Shown piece after piece: positions 50,135 to 58,000 of a stretch of DNA of 64,000 nucleotides; within the stretch, counting starts at the first letter, position 1, and every line of letters starts with the position of its first letter. The stretch covers positions 1 to 64,000 of the forward strand of contig CAZYEV010000019.1 of the NCBI GenBank assembly GCA_964646615.1, given 5' to 3'. Below the pieces are notes generated by a model. That model ran no database searches, was not told the origin of the DNA, and saw nothing but the letters and a program-made list of their open reading frames with translations. The stretch comes from M3007 sp964646615 (GTDB lineage: Bacteria; Bacteroidota; Bacteroidia; Chitinophagales; Saprospiraceae). Made by a program: the position numbers and the translations under genes.

Positions 50135-50950
50135 TCAGAATGCGCCTACATCTATACCGGCAAAATAGCCTGCGCTGGCCAAAAACAGGATGATGACCCC
50201 TACGATGATGCGATAGTAGCCAAAGACGCGGAAACCGTGCTTCGTCAGGTAGGCGATAAAGCCCTTGATGGCCAGCATGGCCACGATGAAACCCACGACG
50301 TTGCCCACGGCCAGCAGCCCCACCTCCTGGCCTGTAAACTGCAGGCTGCCCTCTTTGCCGTAGTCCCACAGCGATTTGCACGTGGCGGCAAACATGGTAG
50401 GCACAGCTAGAAAAAATGAAAACTCCGCCGCCGTTTTGGGCGAAAGCCCTTGCGTCAGGCCGCCAATGATGGTGGCCGCCGAGCGGCTAACCCCCGGCAC
50501 CATGGCGATGACCTGGAACAAGCCAATGGAGACGGCCTTTTGCCAGCCCAACCGCGCAATGTCGCTGTCGGAGTTGGCCCTTCGGGCAAACAGGCCATCC
50601 AAAAAGAGAAAAACCACACCGCCGACCACAAGCGCTACGCCAACCACCACAATGTTTTCCAGCAGCTGGTCAATGAGTTTTTTCAGTAAAAAGCCAAAAA
50701 CAATGGCCGGCACAAAGGCGATGGCGATGTTGCGATAAAATGCCCAGGGCTGCGCAAAGCGATCGCGGTACAGCACCACCACCGACAGGATGGCGCCGAA
50801 CTGAATGGCCACGGTGAACACCTTGACAAAAGGGTGCGTCGCAATGCCCATAGCCGTTGAGGCAATGATCATGTGGCCTGTGGACGACACCGGCAGGAAC
50901 TCCGTCAGACCCTCCACAATCGCCAGGATAATGGCGTGCACGAAGTTCAT
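50135..50950 (-). CDS. uppP: Undecaprenyl-diphosphate phosphatase
   Basis: Integral membrane phosphatase of 271 residues that recycles undecaprenyl diphosphate for peptidoglycan synthesis. The catalytic motifs EGLTEFLPVSSTGH at about 14-27 and PGVSRSAATIIGGL at about 157-170 are intact, with eight predicted helices. Start ATG 50950 overlaps the DUF3098 stop by 4 bases (ATGA), implying coupling in the ftsX-DUF3098-uppP cluster. Confidence 0.97.
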   Translation of the reverse strand: MNFVHAIILAIVEGLTEFLPVSSTGHMIIASTAMGIATHPFVKVFTVAIQFGAILSVVVLYRDRFAQPWAFYRNIAIAFVPAIVFGFLLKKLIDQLLENIVVVGVALVVGGVVFLFLDGLFARRANSDSDIARLGWQKAVSIGLFQVIAMVPGVSRSAATIIGGLTQGLSPKTAAEFSFFLAVPTMFAATCKSLWDYGKEGSLQFTGQEVGLLAVGNVVGFIVAMLAIKGFIAYLTKHGFRVFGYYRIIVGVIILFLASAGYFAGIDVGAF

Positions 50951-51336
50951 GCCGTCGGCGGGGTGTTGGAGGCTTCCGAAGCATCGCCATTCGGCTTGAG
51001 GAAGATGCCGATGGCTACGACGACAAAGCCGGCCACCATGAGCATGGGCGCCAGCGTAATGCGGCGTGGGCTGTAGATCAGGTTAGGGTCCCACGTTTCC
51101 GGGTCGGGCATGTGGCCGCCGCTCATGGCTATGAGGCCCAGCACCACCAGCAGCAAACCAGCGCCCATGACGATGAAGTTGCGCTTGCCAAAGAGGAACG
51201 GCTCATCGTTGCGAAAGAGCCAGGCGAAGCGGTCTTTCGACGCTGGTTTGCGCGAGGAGGAGGAAGTGGTAGGCGCCGGTCGTTTGGGCGCGTTAGGCGC
51301 CGGGGTGTTGGGGCGGCGTTGCGGTTGTTTGGCCAT
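50947..51336 (-). CDS. DUF3098 membrane protein
   Basis: Protein of 129 residues with a Pro/Ser/Lys-rich N-terminus, the family stretch EPFLFGKRNFIVMGAGLLLVV, and a second helix (APMLMVAGFVVVAIGIFL). Between them is PETWDPNLIYSPRRITLAP, diagnostic of DUF3098. Found almost only in Bacteroidota, commonly between ftsX and uppP, as here. Function unknown; an envelope or division-linked role is suggested by position. Confidence 0.9.
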   Translation of the reverse strand: MAKQPQRRPNTPAPNAPKRPAPTTSSSSRKPASKDRFAWLFRNDEPFLFGKRNFIVMGAGLLLVVLGLIAMSGGHMPDPETWDPNLIYSPRRITLAPMLMVAGFVVVAIGIFLKPNGDASEASNTPPTA

Positions 51337-51399
51337 GTAATGCTGAATTTTTATGCCGAAAAAATAGGGTGTTCTCGAAAAGAGCCGCTCCGGGCAGCG

Positions 51400-52254
51400 T
51401 CAGTATAGGTCGTCAATTTTCATGCGCAAAAACCGGCGCACTACAGCGTAAGTGCTCAGAACGGACAGCAGGATGCCCAGCACGAGGATGCCCACACAGA
51501 TGGCCAGAATGCCGTTGAGGTCCTGCAATTGTTGCAGTTCGGGCATTTGCCGGTAAGCCCAGTCCAAAAGGAATATCAGGGCGCCAATAGCCAGCAGAGC
51601 GCTTATCAGGCCATTCACGAGGGCCCGCTGCAGGTAGGGGCGGGTGATGAAATCCCACGATGCGCCCACCAGTTCCTGGTTTTTAATAATGAACCGGTTG
51701 GCGTACAGGGCCAGCCGGATGGTGTTGTAAATGATGACGATAGCGACGACCAACAGCAGCAAGGCCAGGCCCAGCGTCATGGCACTGATGAGGTTGAGGT
51801 TGCGGCTGATGTTGCCCGTCTCTACGGCTTCCACGTACAGTTCGGCGATGAGGGTGTCTTGCTTGAGTTCCTCGCGCCACCGCTTCAGGCTGTCTTGCTG
51901 GAAGAAATCAGCCCGCACGTTGAAGCGCACCACGTCGCGCATCATGTTGGGCAGGTCGGCCAACAGGCTTTCATCCCCCAGGTCTTCGCGCATGGAGGCG
52001 GCGGCCTGTTCGCGGGTGATGTAGGTAACCGTTTCGGGTTTTACGAACGGCTCCTGGCGTATCTGCCGGATGATACGCGCGATGTCCTCCTGCGGCACGT
52101 CGGATTTGAACTCCAGCCACACGTCCACCTTTTCCTTGAAGAGCGCCACTAAGCGCTGGCCGTGCAGGGCCACGAGAGCAAACAGCCCGGTGGCAAACAG
52201 CACTAAGGCCATGCTGATGATAGCGGACACGTAGGTGGGTCGGGAGCGAGGCAT
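51400..52254 (-). CDS. ftsX: Cell division protein FtsX
   Basis: Permease of 284 residues of the FtsEX complex that activates peptidoglycan hydrolases at the septum. One helix near the N-terminus precedes an extracytoplasmic domain (about 45-165, ending KQDTLIAELYVEAVETGN). Three C-terminal helices follow, with VIIYNTIRLALYANRFIIKNQ, the family loop. The ATG at 52254 gives MPRSRPTYVSAIISMALV. FtsE is not in the window. First gene of ftsX-DUF3098-uppP, 73 bases behind the E1 gene. Confidence 0.9.
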   Translation of the reverse strand: MPRSRPTYVSAIISMALVLFATGLFALVALHGQRLVALFKEKVDVWLEFKSDVPQEDIARIIRQIRQEPFVKPETVTYITREQAAASMREDLGDESLLADLPNMMRDVVRFNVRADFFQQDSLKRWREELKQDTLIAELYVEAVETGNISRNLNLISAMTLGLALLLLVVAIVIIYNTIRLALYANRFIIKNQELVGASWDFITRPYLQRALVNGLISALLAIGALIFLLDWAYRQMPELQQLQDLNGILAICVGILVLGILLSVLSTYAVVRRFLRMKIDDLY

Positions 52255-52327
52255 GTGAGCAAATGTTGGGCAATGAACGCCGGCAAAGTTGCGGCTTATT
52301 GGCCAAACGCCCAAAAAGGCGCCTTGG

Positions 52328-54319
52328 TCAGTAGGCAAGCAGCCGCTGCAGCTGTTCGCGCAGGCGCTGGATGGGGAAGAAGTTTTGTTCTAACGGAATG
52401 GCGAACGGCACGGGCGTGTCTAAGCTGGCCGAGCGCATGACGGGGGCGTCTAAGTGTTCGAAGAGGTGCTCGGCTATCCAGGCGGCAATTTCGCCGCCGA
52501 TGCCGCCGAAGAGGGTATCTTCGTGGAGCACCAGCACGCGGTTGGTACGGCGTACGCTGGCGGCGATGGCCTCGTAGTCGAGCGGCAGTAACGAGCGCAG
52601 GTCTACAATGTCGGCGCTGATGCCCAGTTCGTCGGCGGCGGCTTCGGCCCAGCGCACGCCTAAGCCGTAGGTGATGATGCTGACCTCGTCGCCCGTGCGC
52701 ACCTGCCGTGCCTTGCCGATTTCGATGGTGTAGAAGCCTTCGGGCACCGGCCCCGTCAGGCTGCGGTAGAGCGCTTTGTGCTCGAAGTACATGACCGGGT
52801 TGGGGTCTTCAAAGGCGGCCAGTAGCAGCCCTTTGGCGTCGTGCGGCGTACTGGGGTACACCACCTTCAGCCCGGGCACGTGAGTGAACCAGGCCTCGTT
52901 CGATTGACTATGAAATGGCCCGGCTCCCGTGCCCGCACCCGTGGGCATGCGGATGACCACGTCGGCGTTTTGCCCCCAGCGCCAGTGCAGTTTGGCTAAG
53001 TTGTTAACTATCTGATTGAAACCGCAGGTGACGAAGTCGGCGAACTGCATCTCGACCATGCTCTTCATGCCCTTCAGGCTCAGGCCCAGCCCGATGCCGA
53101 TAATGGCGCTTTCGCACAGCGGTGTATTGCGCACGCGCTCGCGGCCAAATTCGTCCACAAAGCCCTGCGTGATTTTGAACACCCCGCCGTAGTCGGCGAT
53201 GTCCTGGCCCATGAGCACGAGTTCGGGGTGCCGTTTCATGGCTTCGCGCAGCCCGTCGGTGATGGCGTCAATGAAGCGCAGTTCGCGTGCTGGCGCCTGC
53301 GGCGCTGCGGGCGCTGGCGCTGGTGCGTACACGTCGCGCAGTTCCTCCTCCGTGTCGGGCACCGGGTCGGGTTCGGCAAACATCACCTCGACGGCTTTGA
53401 GTATGGCCTTTTTGTTGCGCTCCTGAATGGCTTTGCGGCGCTCTTCGGTCAGGATGCCCTGCTCCAGGAGCCAGGCTTCGTAGTTCTTGACCGGGTCTTT
53501 TTTGGCCCATGCTTCCATGAGGGCCTTGGGCACATACTTCGTTCCGCTGGCTTCCTCGTGGCCGCGCATGCGAAAGGTAATGCACTCTACCAGCACCGGC
53601 TCGGGGTTTTGGCGCATTTGCGCGGCCAGATCCGACAGAGTGCGGTACACCTCCAGCACGTTGTTGCCATCTATCTGGATGCCGCGCATGCCGTAGCCAA
53701 TGGCTCTGTCCACTAAGTCTTTGCAGGCGTATTGCTCCTGCACGGTGGTGCTCAGGCCGTAGCCGTTGTTTTCGATGAGGAAGATGACGGGCAGTTTCCA
53801 TACGGAGGCCACGTTGAGCGCTTCGTGAAATTCGCCTTCGCTGGTAGCGCCCTCGCCCGTGAAGGCCAGCGATACGCGCCCCTCGCGGCGCAGTTTGTGG
53901 GCTAAGGCTACGCCCGCTGCCAGCGACAGCTGCGGCCCCAAGTGCGAAATCATGCCCACGATGTGGTGCTCCATGGTGCCAAAGTGGAACGAGCGGTCGC
54001 GCCCCTTGGTGAAGCCCAGGCGCTTGCCCTGCCACTGGCAAAACAGCCGGTCGAGCGGCACCTGGCGCACGGTGAACACGCCTAAGTTGCGGTGCATCGG
54101 GAAAATAATTTCATCGGGCAGCAGCGCGCAGGTGGCGCCTACAGCAATGGCTTCCTGACCGATGCCGCTAAACCACTTACTGATGCGGCCCTGGCGCAGC
54201 AGGTTGAGCATTTTTTCCTCTATCTGGCGCGGCAACACCAGCTGCTCGTACAGGTGAAGCAGGGTGTCGTCCGAAAGGCCGGTGCGGTCAAAAACGATTG
54301 GTGCTATCTGAGAGGTCAT
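52328..54319 (-). CDS. 2-oxoacid dehydrogenase E1, fused alpha-beta subunits
   Basis: Thiamine-diphosphate enzyme of 663 residues that decarboxylates a 2-oxo acid (branched-chain or pyruvate type) and passes the acyl group to E2 lipoyl. The alpha part (about 1-330) has the TPP segment GEGATSEGEFHEALNVASVW...NNGYGLS. The beta part (from about 355) has GQDIADYGGVFKITQGFVDEFG and RTGDEVSIITYGLGV. The fusion is common in Bacteroidota. The TPP motif begins GEG rather than the usual GDG. E2/E3 genes are not adjacent. Start ATG 54319. Confidence 0.92.
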   Translation of the reverse strand: MTSQIAPIVFDRTGLSDDTLLHLYEQLVLPRQIEEKMLNLLRQGRISKWFSGIGQEAIAVGATCALLPDEIIFPMHRNLGVFTVRQVPLDRLFCQWQGKRLGFTKGRDRSFHFGTMEHHIVGMISHLGPQLSLAAGVALAHKLRREGRVSLAFTGEGATSEGEFHEALNVASVWKLPVIFLIENNGYGLSTTVQEQYACKDLVDRAIGYGMRGIQIDGNNVLEVYRTLSDLAAQMRQNPEPVLVECITFRMRGHEEASGTKYVPKALMEAWAKKDPVKNYEAWLLEQGILTEERRKAIQERNKKAILKAVEVMFAEPDPVPDTEEELRDVYAPAPAPAAPQAPARELRFIDAITDGLREAMKRHPELVLMGQDIADYGGVFKITQGFVDEFGRERVRNTPLCESAIIGIGLGLSLKGMKSMVEMQFADFVTCGFNQIVNNLAKLHWRWGQNADVVIRMPTGAGTGAGPFHSQSNEAWFTHVPGLKVVYPSTPHDAKGLLLAAFEDPNPVMYFEHKALYRSLTGPVPEGFYTIEIGKARQVRTGDEVSIITYGLGVRWAEAAADELGISADIVDLRSLLPLDYEAIAASVRRTNRVLVLHEDTLFGGIGGEIAAWIAEHLFEHLDAPVMRSASLDTPVPFAIPLEQNFFPIQRLREQLQRLLAY

Positions 54320-54470
54320 GAATAGTATGCGTTTTTGCGGGCGCGAAGGTAGAAAGCGGGCCGCCGGCGGGCGGGATAATTTGCTACATACGCCTTTACA
54401 ACATGCATTCTTCGGCTGCCAACGCTCCTCAACCTTGTGCTCAAAAAGGCGAGAAGCCTCCAAATTGCGC

Positions 54471-54478
54471 TACCTTTG
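54471..54478 (+). promoter_or_regulatory. -7 box TACCTTTG for the M16-like gene
   Basis: Exact TAnnTTTG match 62 bases upstream of the ATG at 54540, in the divergent gap with the E1 gene. Confidence 0.5.
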
Positions 54479-54539
54479 CCCACAGCTCTGCTGCCGCGGC
54501 GGCAGCGTTTTTTCCGTTGGACAAATTTTTTCACGACAC

Positions 54540-56684
54540 ATGAAACGCAAAACTTTTAGCCTTTTCTCCCTCCTCTTGGGGCTGCTCTTGCTTCTGCCCT
54601 GGAATGCCCTTGCCCAAACGACCCCCAGCGGTGCCCCGGTGATACCCATACCCAGCGGAGATATCCGCAAACAAGCTCCGCAACCCGGCACACCGCCCAA
54701 AATTCAGATAGGCAAAGCCGCCACGAAAAAACTGAAAAACGGCCTGACGGTCATCGTGGTCGAAAACCACAAACTGCCTCAGGTGTCGTTCCGCGTGTTC
54801 GTGGACTTCGACCCCGTGCTCGAAAAGGAGGCCGCCGGATACGCCGATATGGCCGGCGAATTGCTCTCGAAGGGCACCAAGACGCGCACTAAAGAGCAGT
54901 TGGACGAAGAGGTGGACTTCATCGGCGCCTCGCTGTCGTCCGACGCCAACGGCGTCTCCGGCTCCAGCCTGAGCAAGCACACCGATAAAATGCTGGAGCT
55001 GCTCTCCGACGTGCTGCTCAACCCGTCCTTCCCGGCCGAGGAATTGGAGAAAGCCAAACGCCGCGCCGAAAGCGGGCTGGCGGCCGCCAAAAACGACCCC
55101 GACGCTATTGCTTCCAACGTGGCCAACGTATTGCGCTACGGCAAAGACCACCCCTACGGCGAAAACATGACCGAAGAGACGCTGGCCAAAATCAGCCTCG
55201 ACCAGATTAAGAAGTATTACCAGACCTATTTTAAGCCCAACATCGCTTATCTGGTCATCGTGGGCGACATCAAACAGGCCGATGCCTTCGCCAAAGCAGA
55301 AAAATACTTCGGCAAATGGGCCAAAGGCAATGTGCCCAAACACACCTACCCTACGCCCAAAGCACCAGAGAAGACCAGCGTAGCCTTTGTGGACAAAACC
55401 GGCGCCGTGCAGTCGGTTATCAACATCACCTACCCGGTTGAACTGCCGCCCAACCATCCCGACGTCATTCCGGTGCGGCTGATGAACACCATCCTGGGCG
55501 GCTACTTCAACAGCCGCATCAACGCTAACCTGCGCGAAAAACACGGCTACACCTACGGTGCCCGCACTTCGCTGTCGCCCGACCGCCTCATCAGCGGCTT
55601 TTCGGCCGTTGCCAGTGTGCGCAACGAAGTAACCGACAGCGCCGTCGCCCAATTCCTCCTCGAACTCGAGCGCATGCGCACCGAACCCATTCCGGACGAT
55701 GAACTGCAGTTGGTCAAGAACGTGCTCACAGGGCAATTCGCCCAAAGCCTGGAGCAGCCCGGCACCGTAGCCCAATTTGCCCTGAACATTGCCCGCTACA
55801 AGCTGCCGGCCAATTACTACGAAAACTACCTGACCAACCTGCAAAAGGTAACGCCCGCCGAGGTGCAGGCCATGGCCCGCAAATACGTGCGCCCCGACCG
55901 CGCTCACATCCTCGTGGTGGGCAACAAAGACGAAGTGGCCGACCGCCTGGCTCGCTTCTCCGCCGACGGCAAAGTCCGTTTCTTCGACCCCTACGGCAAC
56001 CCCGTCAAGGTCTCCGACCAGAGCGCTGCCGCCGGCATGACGGCCGAAAAAGTCATCCAGAACTACCTCCAGGCGCTCGGCGGCGAAAAGGCCCTCAATG
56101 CGCTAAAAGAAGTGGAGACCACCTACGAATTCAATATACCAGGCATGGGCGCTTTGGAGATGAATGTCCTGCAAAAGGGCAACGACAAAATAGCCATGCT
56201 CATGTTGATACAGGGCCAGGTCATGAACAGCCGCATCTACAACAACGGTAAAGCCAAAGAGGACGGCATGGGCGGCTCGCGCATGCTCGAAGGCGACGAC
56301 CTGGAGGACATGAAAGAGCAGGCCTACCTGTGCAAAGAGGCGGCTTACCTGACTAACAACTACCGCCTCACCCTCAAAGGCATCGAAAACGTAGGGGGCA
56401 AAGACGCTTACGCTATCGTCGTCGAACGCCCCAACGGCAAGAAGAGCACCGAGTTCTATGAGGTTGCTACCGGTCTGAAAATCCGCGAAGTGCGCACCGA
56501 AGAGGGTATGGACGGAGCGCCCACCACCATCATCACCGAGTTTGGCGACTACAAGCCGGTGCAGGGCGTGCAATTCCCGTACGCGATGACCATCAGCGGC
56601 GCCTTTCCCATCCCTATGAAGGGCGTGCTGAAAACCATCAAGGTCAACGCCGGCATCCCCGACTCCGCCTTCGAGATTAAGTAA
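54540..56684 (+). CDS. M16-like (insulinase fold) protein lacking the zinc motif
   Basis: Exported protein of 714 residues with an N-terminal signal peptide (ALAQ cleavage near residue 20). Two M16-like halves cover about 55-480 (KLKNGLTVIVVENHKLPQVSF, ILGGYFNSRINANLREKHGYTYGARTS). The HxxEH zinc site expected in the first helix is replaced: GYADMAGELLSKG has Asp, Gly and Glu at H, E and H. Catalysis is therefore unlikely, as in non-peptidase subunits of M16B pairs. A C-terminal about 190 residues (VIQNYLQALGGEKALNALKE...) resembles a LolA/lipoprotein-carrier-like beta domain. No active partner gene adjacent. Probably periplasmic. Confidence 0.85.
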   Translation: MKRKTFSLFSLLLGLLLLLPWNALAQTTPSGAPVIPIPSGDIRKQAPQPGTPPKIQIGKAATKKLKNGLTVIVVENHKLPQVSFRVFVDFDPVLEKEAAGYADMAGELLSKGTKTRTKEQLDEEVDFIGASLSSDANGVSGSSLSKHTDKMLELLSDVLLNPSFPAEELEKAKRRAESGLAAAKNDPDAIASNVANVLRYGKDHPYGENMTEETLAKISLDQIKKYYQTYFKPNIAYLVIVGDIKQADAFAKAEKYFGKWAKGNVPKHTYPTPKAPEKTSVAFVDKTGAVQSVINITYPVELPPNHPDVIPVRLMNTILGGYFNSRINANLREKHGYTYGARTSLSPDRLISGFSAVASVRNEVTDSAVAQFLLELERMRTEPIPDDELQLVKNVLTGQFAQSLEQPGTVAQFALNIARYKLPANYYENYLTNLQKVTPAEVQAMARKYVRPDRAHILVVGNKDEVADRLARFSADGKVRFFDPYGNPVKVSDQSAAAGMTAEKVIQNYLQALGGEKALNALKEVETTYEFNIPGMGALEMNVLQKGNDKIAMLMLIQGQVMNSRIYNNGKAKEDGMGGSRMLEGDDLEDMKEQAYLCKEAAYLTNNYRLTLKGIENVGGKDAYAIVVERPNGKKSTEFYEVATGLKIREVRTEEGMDGAPTTIITEFGDYKPVQGVQFPYAMTISGAFPIPMKGVLKTIKVNAGIPDSAFEIK

Positions 56685-56692
56685 CCCGTAAC

Positions 56693-56760
56693 GGCCAAAC
56701 TCGTTTGGCCAGTAATCGCCAAACTTGTTTGGCCTCCGTACCGACCAAACTTGTTTGGTC
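56693..56760. repeat. Three tandem 18-bp palindromes upstream of yajC
   Basis: GGCCAAACTCGTTTGGCC (56693-56710), CGCCAAACTTGTTTGGCC (56717-56734) and GACCAAACTTGTTTGGTC (56743-56760) share the core CCAAAC-nn-GTTTGG. The units start 24 and 26 bp apart, between the M16-like stop and the yajC ATG (56792). Candidate operators, REP-type repeats or an RNA hairpin array. Confidence 0.85.
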
Positions 56761-56791
56761 AAAAACTTCAACAAAAACATCAACCAACACT

Positions 56792-57091
56792 ATGCTGACA
56801 TACATCCTTCTGCAAGCGCCGCAAGGCGGTAACAACCCTTTCATCGGCCTGCTATTTCCGCTGCTCATCATCGTCGTGTTCTGGTTTTTCCTCATTCGCC
56901 CTCAGGTGAAGCGCCAGCGCGAGCAGCAAAAGTTCATAGACAACCTGCGCGAGGGCATGGAGGTCGTTACCAGCGCGGGTATCATTGGCAAGGTAACCAA
57001 GATTGACGGCAACGTGGTGCGCCTGCTCATTGACGAGCGCACGTTCATCCGCGTACTGAAGCAAACCATCACCGGAGAGTACAAGCCTTGA
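56792..57091 (+). CDS. yajC: Preprotein translocase accessory subunit YajC
   Basis: Protein of 99 residues with one helix near the N-terminus (GLLFPLLIIVVFWFFLIRPQ) followed by a cytoplasmic domain containing VKRQREQQKFIDNLREGMEV and VTSAGIIGKVTKID. These are the family hallmarks. It works with SecDF at the Sec translocon. ATG 56792. The downstream barrel gene begins 5 bases after its stop, so they may be cotranscribed. Preceded by three tandem palindromes. Confidence 0.95.
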   Translation: MLTYILLQAPQGGNNPFIGLLFPLLIIVVFWFFLIRPQVKRQREQQKFIDNLREGMEVVTSAGIIGKVTKIDGNVVRLLIDERTFIRVLKQTITGEYKP

Positions 57092-57096
57092 GGCTG

Positions 57097-57942
57097 ATGA
57101 GACGCCTGCTTCCTGCACTCTTGTGGCTGCTGGCTATGGCTTCCGGCTCGTCGCAAAGCCCGTGGGCGTGCTCGGCTAATGGCGGCTACGTTCAGGCAGG
57201 TTACCACACGATACCGGCCTATAGCCGGCTCTTCGGCGGTGGGGACAGCGACCTTCCGCTGGTGCGTTACGTAACCGAGCGAACCTTGCAGCTTTATGGC
57301 GAATATGGCCTCGATGCGCGCACGACGGCCATGGTGTCGTTGCCCTGGCGCATGCACGAGCGCGGTGCGCGAACGCCCGAACTGCCGCTGTACATCGCAC
57401 CTACCGAAAGCGGCCGGATTAGCGGGTTCGGCAACATCTCTTTTGCGCTTCGTCGCCAGTTCCTCAGCGGGCCGCTCGCCCTGGGCGGCACGCTGAGGCT
57501 CGACCTGCCCAGCGTTTCCAGTCAACCCAACACGGGTTTGCGCACGGGCTTCAATGCCTTCACCGTACAGCCCTCGCTTAGCGTAGGCCAGGGCTTGGGC
57601 AGGCTGTATTGGTTTGCCTACACCGGTCTGGCATTCCGCACCAACAACTACAACCATTACCTCAACACTGGTGCGGAAGCGGGCTTTGCCCTTGGGCCGC
57701 TGAGGCTCATCGCTTTTTTGGATATCGTTTTGCCGTTTGAGAACGAGGCCCGTCCGTTGCAGTCGGTTCGCACGCGCACAGGCCTGTACGAGAACAACCA
57801 GGGCTGGCTGTCGCCCGGACTGAAGGCGCTCTGGCAGGTTACACCGCGGTGGGGCGTCGTTGTCTCTGGTGCTGGCGCCTTTTGGGCGCAATACGTGCCC
57901 AAAAGCCCGGGCGTAAGTGCAGCGGTTTTTTATCGGTGGTGA
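57097..57942 (+). CDS. Predicted outer-membrane beta-barrel protein
   Basis: Protein of 281 residues with a signal peptide (MRRLLPALLWLLAMASGSSQ) and alternating hydrophobic and polar strands typical of a barrel (LQLYGEYGLDARTTAMVSLP, GFGNISFALRRQFLSGPLAL, WFAYTGLAFRTNNYN). It ends VFYRW, as expected for Omp85-inserted barrels. I do not recognise the family; it resembles the transporter or phenol-degradation MetA-like barrels in general shape. ATG 57097 is preferred over a TTG at 57088. Probably cotranscribed with yajC. Confidence 0.7.
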   Translation: MRRLLPALLWLLAMASGSSQSPWACSANGGYVQAGYHTIPAYSRLFGGGDSDLPLVRYVTERTLQLYGEYGLDARTTAMVSLPWRMHERGARTPELPLYIAPTESGRISGFGNISFALRRQFLSGPLALGGTLRLDLPSVSSQPNTGLRTGFNAFTVQPSLSVGQGLGRLYWFAYTGLAFRTNNYNHYLNTGAEAGFALGPLRLIAFLDIVLPFENEARPLQSVRTRTGLYENNQGWLSPGLKALWQVTPRWGVVVSGAGAFWAQYVPKSPGVSAAVFYRW

Positions 57943-57988
57943 GAGCTCCGTTCCATCTTCAGGCAGCGCCTGCGCAAGCATCTCGTTG

Positions 57989-57996
57989 TATTTTTG
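57989..57996 (+). promoter_or_regulatory. -7 box TATTTTTG immediately before the helicase ATG
   Basis: Exact TAnnTTTG match only 4 bases before ATG 58001, suggesting a leaderless transcript. Confidence 0.45.
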
Positions 57997-58000
57997 CCCT

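Noticed and set aside
54531..55907. 458-codon minus-strand frame antisense to the M16-like gene
   Set aside because: Low-complexity Val/Gly/His/Phe composition, a shadow frame.
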